59,836 bases of DNA, taken from an uncultured Colwellia sp. (GTDB lineage Bacteria; Pseudomonadota; Gammaproteobacteria; Enterobacterales; Alteromonadaceae). Made by a program: the position numbers and the translations under genes. Position 1 is the stretch's first letter, and each line of letters opens with the position of its first letter. Under the pieces are notes generated by a model. The model did no database searches, was not told the origin of the DNA, and was given only the letters and a program-made list of their open reading frames with translations. The stretch spans positions 1 to 59,836 of the forward strand of contig CAJXYE010000027.1 of assembly GCA_913063325.1 (NCBI GenBank), written 5' to 3'. Shown here piece after piece: positions 46,375-54,552 of the stretch.

Positions 46375-46535
46375 ATACCATTTCCCTTAATTAGGTGATC
46401 TATTTTATACGGAGAAAAAGCTGCCAAATACAAGGCATTTATTTAATAACTAGCTGTTCTAATTATTAAGTAAATAACGAAGTAGTTGGTAACTTTGGCA
46501 AGTAGAAATGATCACATAGTTAGTGGGATTAGTAT
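46375..46535. repeat. Family A 160-bp foldback repeat, copy 2
   Basis: Ends ATACCATTTCCCTTAATTAG and, read in reverse from the right, ATACTAATCCCACTAACTAT are inverted repeats, both followed inward by GTGATC; the element is 161 bp. The interior is more decayed than in copies 1 and 3. It lies between the divergent murI and MFS genes. Confidence 0.6.
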
Positions 46536-46567
46536 TATTCAACTTTGCCAGTGAATGAAGGAAATTT

Positions 46568-47860
46568 ATGTCAGGTGTTGTCTCAGTAGATCGTTTTAAA
46601 CAATTCCCACCACTAATGTGGATCTTGCTATTTGGTTCATTTATCACCCGTGGTAGTTATTACATGGTTTGGCCATTTTTAGCGGTAATTCTCTATGAAA
46701 AGTTCGCTCTATCAGCCACCGAGGTCGGGCTTATCCTTTCCAGCGCTGCAGTTATTTCAGTACTGGTTAGTTTTGTCGGCAGTGCATTATCGGACCGTAT
46801 AGGTCGCCATCAGTTAATGTATGCCAGTGGTGTTTTATATATTATCTCATTTTCGTTATTAGCAGAAGTCGACTCTATTACTGGGTATTCACTGGTCATT
46901 ACCTTATGTTCAATTGCAACTGCACTATGGCGACCACTCACCTCGGCATTAATCGGCGATATTATTGATGATAAAGCTACCCGCGAGCTAGCGATGCAAT
47001 CTCTCTATTTTGTTGTCAATGTAGGTTGCGCTGTTGGTCCAATGCTCGGTCTGTGGATGGGGTTAACAGGAGAGCAATCAAGTTTTTATATTACTGCAGG
47101 GGCGTTTGCCTTTTTATTAATGCTTTTATGGTGGGGTTTTCATCAACATAAAAAGTTGACTGATGCTACTGCCAAAAAGTTAGTCCAACAAGCAGGAGAG
47201 AATAAGGCTGCTGACTCAATTGCTATAGAAGATAAAGCTAAAGTAAATGCAGGAAATCAAATCCTAAAGGTACTTATTAGCGATAAATTATTACAGTGCC
47301 TTATCTTTGCTAATATTTTATGCATGTTCATCTATGCACAAATGGATAGCTCACTCATTCAATACTTAACCCGCGCTAAAGTTCCTGACTTACTAGAGTT
47401 GATATCAGCAATGATCTTCACTAATGCGTTAGTTATTATTTCTACACAATTCTTGTTATTAAGACTGATGTCGAATTTGTCGTTGGTTGCCAGAATCCAA
47501 GTGGGTTTAGTGTTATTGATGTGCTCACAAATTTGGCTCGCTATGAATCCATTGACATTGTTTTGGGGCTGGATTGGCGCAATTGTAGTAATGAGTTTAG
47601 CGGAGACTATTTTATTCCCAACAATGAATGTGCATATTGATCGCTTAGCCCCAGATCATTTACGTGGTGCATACTTCGGTGCGGCTTCATTTTATGAGTT
47701 TGGCTATGCTATAGCACCATTAGGTGGAGGCATTATCCTCGACCAACTGGGTGGGCCATGGTTATTTTTTATCGCCGCAGCTTTAACACTGATAGTGATG
47801 TACCTTTATAGCATTTTAGACAAAATGCCACGACCGGATTTTATCAAAGTTAAAAGCTGA
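46568..47860 (+). CDS. MFS transporter (MdtH-like drug:proton antiporter family)
   Basis: 430 residues with 12 membrane helices. The cytoplasmic loop 2-3 motif is GSALSDRIGRHQLMYASG, the MFS signature A (G-x-x-x-D-R-x-G-R). ALWRPLTSALIGDIIDD and VGCAVGPMLGLWMG (motif C, typical of exporters) follow. A central charged loop (residues 198-230) joins the two halves. GAAGGAAA precedes the ATG. The substrate is unknown. Its stop is 3 bp from the first of three partial 6S RNA copies on the opposite strand. Confidence 0.88.
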   Translation: MSGVVSVDRFKQFPPLMWILLFGSFITRGSYYMVWPFLAVILYEKFALSATEVGLILSSAAVISVLVSFVGSALSDRIGRHQLMYASGVLYIISFSLLAEVDSITGYSLVITLCSIATALWRPLTSALIGDIIDDKATRELAMQSLYFVVNVGCAVGPMLGLWMGLTGEQSSFYITAGAFAFLLMLLWWGFHQHKKLTDATAKKLVQQAGENKAADSIAIEDKAKVNAGNQILKVLISDKLLQCLIFANILCMFIYAQMDSSLIQYLTRAKVPDLLELISAMIFTNALVIISTQFLLLRLMSNLSLVARIQVGLVLLMCSQIWLAMNPLTLFWGWIGAIVVMSLAETILFPTMNVHIDRLAPDHLRGAYFGAASFYEFGYAIAPLGGGIILDQLGGPWLFFIAAALTLIVMYLYSILDKMPRPDFIKVKS

Positions 47861-47862
47861 AT

Positions 47863-47931
47863 GCTTCCAAGGTGCCGCAGCTTACATTTGTCCTGAACAT
47901 TGGGTGCTGTCTGAGGTTGCGCGGAAATATC
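47863..47931 (-). repeat. Partial 6S RNA copy 1 (3' portion)
   Basis: On the minus strand this 69-bp segment starts GATATTTCCGCGCAACC and ends GCGGCACCTTGGAAGC. It is nearly identical to the copies at 47974 and 48091, and shares with the 6S RNA gene the short GATATTTCCGC block and the last 40-odd nucleotides. It lacks the 6S 5' half, promoter and closing-stem partner. It begins 3 bp after the MFS stop. It is the last and most 3' copy with respect to the 6S promoter, and its final GACTATC is lost. Confidence 0.85.
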
Positions 47932-47973
47932 GCTGATATTTACTTATTCTTCGGGAGGTTTTTATAAAAAGAG

Positions 47974-48048
47974 GATAGTCGCTTCCAAAGTGCCGCAGCT
48001 TACATTTGTCCTGAACATTGGGTGTTGTCTAAGGTTGCGCGGAAATAT
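47974..48048 (-). repeat. Partial 6S RNA copy 2 (3' portion)
   Basis: A minus-strand repeat 118 bp from copy 1 with the same core. It differs from the other copies at a few bases (ACAACACC for ACAGCACC, CACTTTGG for CACCTTGG). The intervening 40-odd bp are AT-rich and not conserved. A run of about 70 residues can be read through copies 2 and 3 on the plus strand because they are 117 bp apart, but the spacing elsewhere breaks the frame, so this is not a gene. Confidence 0.85.
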
Positions 48049-48090
48049 TAGGATGATATTTTCTTGTACTAAAGGAGACATTTACAAGGA

Positions 48091-48166
48091 GATAGTCGCT
48101 TCCAAGGTGCCGCAGCTTACATTTGTCCTGAACATTGGGTGCTGTCTAAGGTTGCGCGGAAATATC
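48091..48166 (-). repeat. Partial 6S RNA copy 3 (3' portion)
   Basis: The copy nearest to the 6S gene, 116 bp from the matching point in ssrS. The 3' block GTTCAGGACAAATGTAAGCT and onward to GGAAGCGACTATC is the same as in the 6S gene over 43 nt. The middle is CGCAACCTTAGACAGCACCC in place of the parent's hairpin arm CCTGAACCCCCGG. CAGC/GCTG and CCG/CGG can pair within the copy, so it could fold by itself. Confidence 0.85.
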
Positions 48167-48207
48167 GTTGATATTGATTGTTGTACAAAGAAATACTTTT
48201 GAAGGGG

Positions 48208-48391
48208 ATAGTCGCTTCCAAGGTGCCGCAGCTTACATTTGTCCTGAACACCGGGGGTTCAGGGCGGAAATATCATGCTAACCGTAGGCTTCCCGATACG
48301 AGCCGGGCTTGCGCAATAGTTAATAGTCAACTTCCTTAGGTAAAACTTATCGGCTCAGGGACATAGTTCGCATACAAACACCCCAGAAGAC
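48208..48391 (-). ncRNA. ssrS: 6S RNA
   Basis: A regulator of sigma70 RNA polymerase that mimics an open promoter. On the minus strand the 5' arm CTTCTGGGGTG pairs with 3' CACCTTGGAAG as the closing stem, using G-U pairs. GTCCCTGAGCCGATA matches the conserved E. coli block, GGGAAGCCTACGGTT lies on the opposite side of the central bubble, and CCTGAAC...GTTCAGG forms the 3' hairpin. The length of about 184 nt equals the E. coli RNA. It lies directly behind zapA on the same strand, the conserved position; the usual downstream gene ygfA (fau) is absent. A -10 TATACT (48403-48398) precedes the 5' end. Ends are estimates. Confidence 0.92.
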
Positions 48392-48397
48392 AAATTC

Positions 48398-48403
48398 AGT
48401 ATA
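48398..48403 (-). promoter_or_regulatory. -10 element of the 6S RNA promoter
   Basis: TATACT on the minus strand, 6-7 bp before the predicted 6S 5' end. The -35 region 17-18 bp further upstream is only a weak match. A clean promoter here means 6S can be made without read-through from zapA. Confidence 0.6.
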
Positions 48404-48562
48404 GCGAAAAATATATCATCGAATAAGCTTTTTTTTATAATTTTTCACTAAGTGTTTGGTAATTATTCGTTATGTTTTATTTTTAAGCTTTTACTGTTAT
48501 TAAAGAAGCTAATGACAATAATAATTAATTGAAGGGGACTATGTAGAGTAAGCACTTAATGC

Positions 48563-48871
48563 TTAGGCAATTTTTTTCTTAATTGGTGAAAGGGCTTGTT
48601 CAATAGTTGATTGCAGCAACGAGATTTTTTCTTGATTATCTTGCTGCTCAACTTTTAATTGCTGTTGGGTTTTCAGCAAATCATTAGCCAAATTTAAGGC
48701 TGTCATTAATAAAGTTTGCTCAGGAGTACTGATTGTTTTGCTCGCCCCCGCTTTAGTTAAGCGATCGCTTAATTCTTGCGCCGCAGATAATAAGGCGGTT
48801 TCTTGCCCTATTGGACAAGCTATCTTCAGCTTGCGATCAACTATGTTGATTTCTACGGTTCGTTGAGCCAT
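48563..48871 (-). CDS. zapA: Cell division protein ZapA
   Basis: 102 residues from the ATG at 48871 (MAQRTVEINIVDRKLKIACP), preceded by GGAA. It consists of a globular N-terminal domain and a C-terminal coiled coil (ANDLLKTQQQLKVEQQDNQE). ZapA binds FtsZ and cross-links protofilaments in the Z ring. It is divergent from ygfB and upstream of ssrS, as in E. coli. A TTG five codons upstream is less likely as start. Confidence 0.92.
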   Translation of the reverse strand: MAQRTVEINIVDRKLKIACPIGQETALLSAAQELSDRLTKAGASKTISTPEQTLLMTALNLANDLLKTQQQLKVEQQDNQEKISLLQSTIEQALSPIKKKIA

Positions 48872-49062
48872 GTACAAAAATTCCAAGTATTATTAATAAT
48901 ATAGCTATTATTTGAGCTATTATTTCAATGATAACCATGCTGGGGTCCCTATGCAAGTAAATAGCGTGCTTTATCACCATTTTTTGTTATTTTCCTTTTC
49001 TGTAATTTTCCCCAGTGATACCATTAGTTTCCATAACTTCCAGCAAATATAGAAAATAAATC

Positions 49063-49665
49063 ATGACTGAAATAACTTCAAAGAACGAGTCGAGCAATAA
49101 CTTAATGGATTTCTCCACGATGCAAGCCATTTTGACTAGCGAAGATGTAAAGTCCCATGCCAGCGAACTTCATGGTGTTTTAACCGGGTTAGTTTGTGCC
49201 GGTTTTGAATTTGAAGACCAAGGCTATTTAGTCATGTTGCATGATTTATTCAATGAAGGTGATGGCTTTCCTGTAGCAGTTAAAAAAGCGATCAAGCAAA
49301 TGTATAATGAATTATGGAATGGCATATTAGATGACAGTTATAGCTTTAATCTTTTATTACCCGATGACGATGACTCCATGGCTGAACGTGGTCATGCGTT
49401 AAGTGTTTGGGTGCAAGGCTTTAACTTAGGTTTTGGTTTACAGCAAAAAGATACGCCAGTAGTTTCTGACGAAGTTAAAGAAGTACTGACTGATTTTGTT
49501 GAGATTGCTAACTTATCTGACGAAATGGAAGAAGATGAAGATACTGAACAAGCGTATTTTGAAATCGGAGAATATGTTCGAATTTCCGCTTTATTATGTT
49601 TCTCTGAATTAGCGACGCCGCCTAATAGTGAAAGTCTTAGTGCAGATAAAAAAATACTTCACTAA
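49063..49665 (+). CDS. ygfB: YgfB-family protein (UPF0149)
   Basis: 200 residues, acidic. The family motifs SELHGVLTGLVCAGFEF at the N-terminus and HALSVWVQGFNLGFGLQQ in the middle are clear, followed by EDEDTEQAYFEIGEYVRISA. In Pseudomonas YgfB acts as a repressor of autolysis and beta-lactam resistance genes; in this order its role is untested. It is divergent from zapA and upstream of pepP, the conserved arrangement. Confidence 0.9.
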   Translation: MTEITSKNESSNNLMDFSTMQAILTSEDVKSHASELHGVLTGLVCAGFEFEDQGYLVMLHDLFNEGDGFPVAVKKAIKQMYNELWNGILDDSYSFNLLLPDDDDSMAERGHALSVWVQGFNLGFGLQQKDTPVVSDEVKEVLTDFVEIANLSDEMEEDEDTEQAYFEIGEYVRISALLCFSELATPPNSESLSADKKILH

Positions 49666-49737
49666 CCTTAACTTTAATAAATAATGGTTAACCGTTTAGG
49701 TTAAACATACTCATAATAAATAGGCGCAGACAATTAC

Positions 49738-51099
49738 ATGACCACTATACCTTTAACTAATGCACCAATAAGCCAATTACCATTAAGTGATTACGCCAAG
49801 CACCGCGCAGCATTTATGGCTAAAATGCCAACTAATAGCATTGCATTATTTCCAGCGGCGAGTGAATTGACGCGCAGTAACGATACTGAGTATGCATTCT
49901 GTCAGAATAAAAACTTTTATTACTTAACCGGTTTTAATGAACCTGATGCGTTATTAGTTTTACTTAAAGGTAAAGAAGGTAAAGCTGAGTCTATCTTATT
50001 CTCATTACCTAAAGACGCTTTACATGAGATTTGGCAAGGTCGACGTATTGGTCAAGTCAAAGCCGTAGAAGATTATGGCGTGAGTGAAAGCTTTGAAGTA
50101 GCTGACATTGATAACTTATTACCAGATTACCTTGATGGTAAAAGCCAAGTGTTTTTTGGCTTTAATGATCATACTTTTGCAGCGCAAGTGTTTACTTGGT
50201 TAAAGAAAGTTAAAAGTAGCATACGCCAAGGCGCTAAAGTACCAGAGCAATTAGTTGATGCAGACCCTATAGTCGCAGAGTTACGTTTAATTAAAACCGA
50301 CAATGAATTAGCTTTGATGCGTCACGCTAATCACATTTCAGGGCTCGCCCATCAACGTGCAATGGAGCAATGCCAAGTAGGTAAGTTTGAATATCAAATT
50401 GAAGCTGAAATACTACATGAATTTGCCCAGTACGGTGCACGAAACCCAGCTTATGCCAGTATTGTTGCTGGCGGTGATAACGCAAATATTCTTCATTACA
50501 CTGCCAATAATGATGTATTAAAAGACAATGATTTATTACTCATTGATGCGGGTATTGAATTAGACGGCTATGCAGCAGATATTACCCGTACTTTCCCAAT
50601 TAATGGTCAATTTTCAGTTGAGCAAAAAGCCATTTATCAATTGGTACTTGATGCTAAAAATCTAGCTATTAATGCTATTAAGCCAGGTATGAGTTTTGCA
50701 GAACTCAATGTACTTACCAATGCTTTCTTAACTGAAGGTTTAGTCGATTTGGGTATATTGCAAGGAGATTTAGCGGAATTAATCGGCGAGAAAAAAGTAA
50801 AAGATTACTTTATTCATGGCTTAGGCCATTGGTTAGGCCTCGATGTTCATGATGTCGGTGATTATCATATTAGTACTGAGCGAGAACAGTTGCGCGCCTT
50901 CAAAAAAGGCATGGTGATGACGATTGAACCAGGTATTTATATTCCCTTAACTGATTTAAATGTTGATGAAAAATGGCGCGGTATTGGCGTACGTATTGAA
51001 GATAATATTGCGGTCACAAAAACAGGTTTTGAAAACTTTAGCGTTAACTCGCCACAAACGATTGACGAAATTGAATTATTAATGAAAGCACCCGATTAA
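49738..51099 (+). CDS. pepP: Xaa-Pro aminopeptidase
   Basis: 453 residues. An N-terminal creatinase-like domain (FPAASELTRSNDTEYAF) is followed by the pita-bread catalytic domain. The dimetal ligands are visible as LLIDAGIELDGYAADITRTF (two Asp), HGLGHWLGLDVHDVG (His), TIEPGIY (Glu) and GVRIEDNIAV (Glu). It removes N-terminal residues preceding proline. It lies 72 bp behind ygfB, ahead of ubiH and ubiI in the conserved ygfB-pepP-ubiH-ubiI order. Confidence 0.96.
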   Translation: MTTIPLTNAPISQLPLSDYAKHRAAFMAKMPTNSIALFPAASELTRSNDTEYAFCQNKNFYYLTGFNEPDALLVLLKGKEGKAESILFSLPKDALHEIWQGRRIGQVKAVEDYGVSESFEVADIDNLLPDYLDGKSQVFFGFNDHTFAAQVFTWLKKVKSSIRQGAKVPEQLVDADPIVAELRLIKTDNELALMRHANHISGLAHQRAMEQCQVGKFEYQIEAEILHEFAQYGARNPAYASIVAGGDNANILHYTANNDVLKDNDLLLIDAGIELDGYAADITRTFPINGQFSVEQKAIYQLVLDAKNLAINAIKPGMSFAELNVLTNAFLTEGLVDLGILQGDLAELIGEKKVKDYFIHGLGHWLGLDVHDVGDYHISTEREQLRAFKKGMVMTIEPGIYIPLTDLNVDEKWRGIGVRIEDNIAVTKTGFENFSVNSPQTIDEIELLMKAPD

Positions 51100-51197
51100 A
51101 AAATGCCATTGTAAAAGCATAACTAAATCAATACAAAGCTAACGTTAGTTAGGTAAAATTAGCTTAATTGAACTCTACACTTAAACAACAAGCTAAT

Positions 51198-52541
51198 ATG
51201 ACCGCCATGGAAAACGTTAAGCAAAACCCTATGCAAGGCTCTAATAAAGAGAATAAGCAACATTTTGATGTCATTATCTCAGGCGGCGGCTTATCTGGTA
51301 GCTTAATGGCGTTAAGTCTAAGCAAATTAACCAAAGCCGACGGTAGCTTATTATCTATCGCCATTGTTGAAGCTTTGCCTGTTAAACAAGATAATCCTGT
51401 TGATGAAAATGCCTTATTTGATGCGCGTGTTTTAGCACTCTCTCACGGTAGTGCTAAATACTTGGCCAAGCTTGGCGTTTGGCAATACCTAAAAGATGAT
51501 GCTTGTGCCATTACTGATATTGATATTTCTGATCGTGGTCACTTTGGTAAAGCTAGATTAGCAGCCAAAGAACATGGCGTTAATGCCCTAGGTTACGTTA
51601 TTGATATGGCCCGTATTGGTAAAGCACAATTAAAAGCGCTAAGTCAAAACACAAAGAATAATATTCAATGGTTTAGTCCTGACTCAATAACCGACATCAC
51701 TTGGCAAGAGTCAAATGAAAACGCAACAGACAATTCAAAGCTAAAGGTTACCCTTAACTCAGGTAAAGTCTTATCCGCTAAGTTACTACTGGGCTGTGAT
51801 GGTGTTCAATCACCGGTGAGGAAAATAGCAAATATTGAAGTCACTTGTGATGATTATCAGCAAGTTGCTTTAATTGCCAATGTCTCAACCAGCAAAGCCC
51901 ACCACCAAAAAGCCTTTGAACGTTTTACAGAAAGTGGCCCTATTGCCATGTTACCGTTAAATCCGTTAAAGAAGGGCAAGACTTCGCTAAATGCTTTAGC
52001 TAATAGTTCAACTGGTGGAGATTCACGTTGCTCGCTAGTATGGACTATGACCCCTAGCCAAGCAGAAGAAATTAAGAACTTGAGCGATGATGCCTTTAAG
52101 GTTGAATTAGAGCGAGCCTTTGGTAGTTATCTAGGTGCCATTACTCATGTTGGTAAACGCGATACTTATCCCTTAATTCTATTACAAGCTCAGCAGCAAA
52201 CTTATCATCGTATGGCATTAGTGGGTAATGCCTCACACACTATTCACCCTATTGCTGGTCAAGGTTTTAACCTAGGGTTACGTGATGTTCAGGTGATGGC
52301 TAGGTTAGTGGAACAGGCGCTAGTGAATAAGCAAGATATCGGTAATTTTTCATTACTACATGCATATCAAACCAATAGGTCAAAAGACCAAGGCGAAGTT
52401 ATTCAATTAACCGACTCATTGGTGACTTTGTTTGCTAATGATTTACCGCCACTGGTTGTAGGCCGTAATATCGGTTTACAGGCACTTAATATTATTTCGC
52501 CACTTAAAACTGCTTTAGTTAAAAAAACTATGGGTTATTAA
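51198..52541 (+). CDS. ubiH: 2-octaprenyl-6-methoxyphenol hydroxylase UbiH
   Basis: 447 residues from the ATG at 51198. The flavin-binding GSGG-type loop DVIISGGGLSGSLMALSLS, the second FAD motif LLGCDGVQSPVR and the C-terminal GNASHTIHPIAGQGFNLGL (UbiH/COQ6 signature) define the family of aromatic hydroxylases of ubiquinone biosynthesis. The real start is uncertain: a TTG at 51168 and ATGs at 51207 and 51231 are in frame, and none has a strong ribosome-binding site. It follows pepP by about 100 bp. A repeat array separates it from the paralogue ubiI. Confidence 0.88.
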   Translation: MTAMENVKQNPMQGSNKENKQHFDVIISGGGLSGSLMALSLSKLTKADGSLLSIAIVEALPVKQDNPVDENALFDARVLALSHGSAKYLAKLGVWQYLKDDACAITDIDISDRGHFGKARLAAKEHGVNALGYVIDMARIGKAQLKALSQNTKNNIQWFSPDSITDITWQESNENATDNSKLKVTLNSGKVLSAKLLLGCDGVQSPVRKIANIEVTCDDYQQVALIANVSTSKAHHQKAFERFTESGPIAMLPLNPLKKGKTSLNALANSSTGGDSRCSLVWTMTPSQAEEIKNLSDDAFKVELERAFGSYLGAITHVGKRDTYPLILLQAQQQTYHRMALVGNASHTIHPIAGQGFNLGLRDVQVMARLVEQALVNKQDIGNFSLLHAYQTNRSKDQGEVIQLTDSLVTLFANDLPPLVVGRNIGLQALNIISPLKTALVKKTMGY

Positions 52542-52563
52542 GAGTATTAGTTGACCAAGTTCT

Positions 52564-52868
52564 GGATACTCGATCAGACACTTCGAGTATGACGGCTGAG
52601 AGTGTAATTCGTTTAAAGTAAAAGATAACGGGATACTCGATCAGATACTTCGAGTATGACGGCTGAGAGTGTAATTCGTTTAAAGTAAAAGATAACTGGA
52701 TACTCGAACAGACACTTCGATTATGACGGCTGCAAATGTTAGGCGTAATAAAGTGAGAGAAAACTGGATCCTCGATCAGAAACTTCGAGGATGACGACTG
52801 AGAATAACAGCTGATACAGTATCACCCTTTTTATTGTCATCCCCGTGGTCACTTAATCGGGGATCCAT
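52564..52868. repeat. Family C array of five small hairpins
   Basis: Four direct repeats at about 67-bp period each contain an inverted repeat: ATACTCGA/TCGAGTAT at 52566-52590 and 52633-52657, ATACTCGA/TCGATTAT at 52700-52724, and ATCCTCGA/TCGAGGAT at 52768-52792. A fifth hairpin in opposite orientation, ATCCCCG/CGGGGAT (52839-52864), has the flanking GGATCC and GTCAT in common. The changes between copies preserve pairing. This resembles REP-type palindromic units. It fills the ubiH-ubiI gap; I see no gene in it. Confidence 0.8.
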
Positions 52869-52947
52869 ATGGCTTTGCTATTTGTCAGTGCCTAGAGCAC
52901 TTTTCCCAAGTCCATGTGGCATTATTTGAATTGAAGAAGAGAAAAAC

Positions 52948-54243
52948 ATGCAAAAATTTGATGTACTAATTGTTGGCGCAGGTATGGTGGGTTTAACGCT
53001 TGCATTAGCTTTGCGTAAATCTAGCCAGTTAAAAATAGCTATGGTCGATACTGCAACCGTGACTGAACTTGATGAAAATATCGACGTTAGAGTCAGTGCC
53101 ATTAATGTCGCCAGCAAAAATATTTTTACTAATTTAGATATATGGTCAGCGATTGAAAAAAGTCGAGTACAAGATTATCAGCATATGCATGTCTGGGATA
53201 AATCCGGCGTAGGTAAATTAGATTTTTCAGCCAAAGACAGTGTCAGCTTTCCACCTGAAGATAATCTTGGTTGGATCATCGAAAACAAAGTTATTCGCCA
53301 TGCTTTATGGCAGCAAGCTGAACTTGATGAAGGTATACATTTTTTTACCGACAATAAACTAGCCAGTATCAATCAAGGCGATAGTGAAATTTTTGCTACT
53401 TTTGAGAATGCACAAGAGTCAAAAAGTGCCCCAACACCACCTGTTATGGCTAAATTAGTTGTTGGTGCGGATGGCGCAAATTCTTGGGTACGTAAACAAA
53501 TGAACATGGCGATGATCTTTAAAGATTATGACCATCACGCCATTGTGGCAACCGTAGCTTGTCCACAAGGCCATAAAAACACAGCTTGGCAAGTGTTTTT
53601 ACCGACAGGACCTTTAGCTTTTCTGCCATTAAAACAGAGTAAGTCGGATGATACAGCTGTATCAACAAGTGACTTATGTTCTATTGTTTATTCAACAGCG
53701 CCTGAAGATGCAGCACGCTTATCAGCCCTTGACCCTATTGAGTTTGCTAAAGAGTTAACTGCAGCAAGTGATGGTAAGTTAGGTGATATTTCCCTGGTAA
53801 GTGAACGTTTTACCTATCCATTGACTATGCGCTTGGCACAAGACTTTGTTAAAGACCGTGTAGTACTTATTGGTGATGCAGCCCATACCATTCATCCATT
53901 GGCGGGGCAGGGGGTTAACTTAGGTTTACTTGATGCGGTAGCTTTGGCGCAAACGTTAACGGCTAAGCTCAATAAAGATGAAGAAATAACTACCGATCTG
54001 GTGAACCAGACCGATCTTAAAGCGTTTTCTCGCTGGCGTAAAAGTGAAGCGACTGAAATGATCACAGCCATGGCAGGTATTAAACAAGCTTTCGCACCGC
54101 AACAATCACCGATCAAATTACTACGTGGTGTTGGCATGAATATCCTTAATAACTTCGGGCCGGCTAAAAATCGTTTAATTGCACAAGCGTTAGGTATCAA
54201 GGAAGACCTTCCTGAGCTTGCCTACCAAAAAGATAGCCTGTAA
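52948..54243 (+). CDS. ubiI: UbiI/VisC-type FAD-dependent ubiquinone hydroxylase
   Basis: 431 residues, a paralogue of the preceding ubiH. The N-terminal FAD loop FDVLIVGAGMVGLTLALALR, the second motif VVGADGANSWVRKQM and the C-terminal LIGDAAHTIHPLAGQGVNLG are standard. By position (after ubiH) it corresponds to E. coli visC (ubiI), which hydroxylates 2-octaprenylphenol at C5. GAAGAAGAG precedes the ATG. It ends in a strong terminator. Confidence 0.9.
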   Translation: MQKFDVLIVGAGMVGLTLALALRKSSQLKIAMVDTATVTELDENIDVRVSAINVASKNIFTNLDIWSAIEKSRVQDYQHMHVWDKSGVGKLDFSAKDSVSFPPEDNLGWIIENKVIRHALWQQAELDEGIHFFTDNKLASINQGDSEIFATFENAQESKSAPTPPVMAKLVVGADGANSWVRKQMNMAMIFKDYDHHAIVATVACPQGHKNTAWQVFLPTGPLAFLPLKQSKSDDTAVSTSDLCSIVYSTAPEDAARLSALDPIEFAKELTAASDGKLGDISLVSERFTYPLTMRLAQDFVKDRVVLIGDAAHTIHPLAGQGVNLGLLDAVALAQTLTAKLNKDEEITTDLVNQTDLKAFSRWRKSEATEMITAMAGIKQAFAPQQSPIKLLRGVGMNILNNFGPAKNRLIAQALGIKEDLPELAYQKDSL

Positions 54244-54312
54244 CACCGCCGATAAAGCAGCCAATAGCGTGGCTTTATAAGTAATAACAGCCACAATGCT
54301 CTATACAGAAAA

Positions 54313-54344
54313 AATAAAAGCCAAAATTCTTATTGGCTTTTATT
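54313..54344 (+). terminator. Intrinsic terminator after ubiI
   Basis: AATAAAAGCCAA and TTGGCTTTTATT form a 12-bp perfect stem around an 8-nt loop about 70 bp after the ubiI stop. The T-rich arm serves as the U-tract. Confidence 0.85.
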
Positions 54345-54466
54345 TGTTCTGTACCGCAATCATCAAGACAATGATGAGATTAATTTCAAAACGATGTTAC
54401 TTTGCAAATTTAATTCTGATATTCCATAAAACACGGGTTTATATTTTTAAAATGTGATTTTTGCTG

Positions 54467-54495
54467 TTGAATCAACGATACGTGGCGGCTATAAT
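54467..54495 (+). promoter_or_regulatory. gcvTHP operon promoter
   Basis: TTGAAT (54467-54472), a 17-bp spacer and a perfect -10 TATAAT (54490-54495), 57 bp before the gcvT ATG. The 5' leader is too short, and lacks the conserved blocks, for a glycine riboswitch, so control would be at the promoter level. Confidence 0.75.
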
Positions 54496-54552
54496 TAGTC
54501 AACTTTGATTATTTCTTTTGATAATCCTTTTGATCACTCTTAGGTGGAACAG

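Noticed and set aside
47990..48202. A 70-codon open frame on the plus strand with an internal repeat (PQLTFVLNIGCCLRLRGN twice)
   Set aside because: It arises because two of the partial 6S copies are 117 bp apart. The other spacings (118 and 116 bp) break the frame, and the strand is opposite to the RNA.
47863..48213. CRISPR-like array (regular repeats with variable spacers)
   Set aside because: Repeats are about 70 bp, longer than CRISPR repeats, spacers are of unequal AT-rich sequence, no cas genes are near, and the repeats are clearly derived from the adjacent 6S RNA gene.
52564..52792. CRISPR array between ubiH and ubiI
   Set aside because: The 67-bp units are direct repeats over almost their whole length with no unique spacers; they are palindromic repeat units.
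54345..54552. Glycine riboswitch upstream of gcvT
   Set aside because: The leader after the promoter is only about 50 nt and none of the conserved riboswitch blocks is present.
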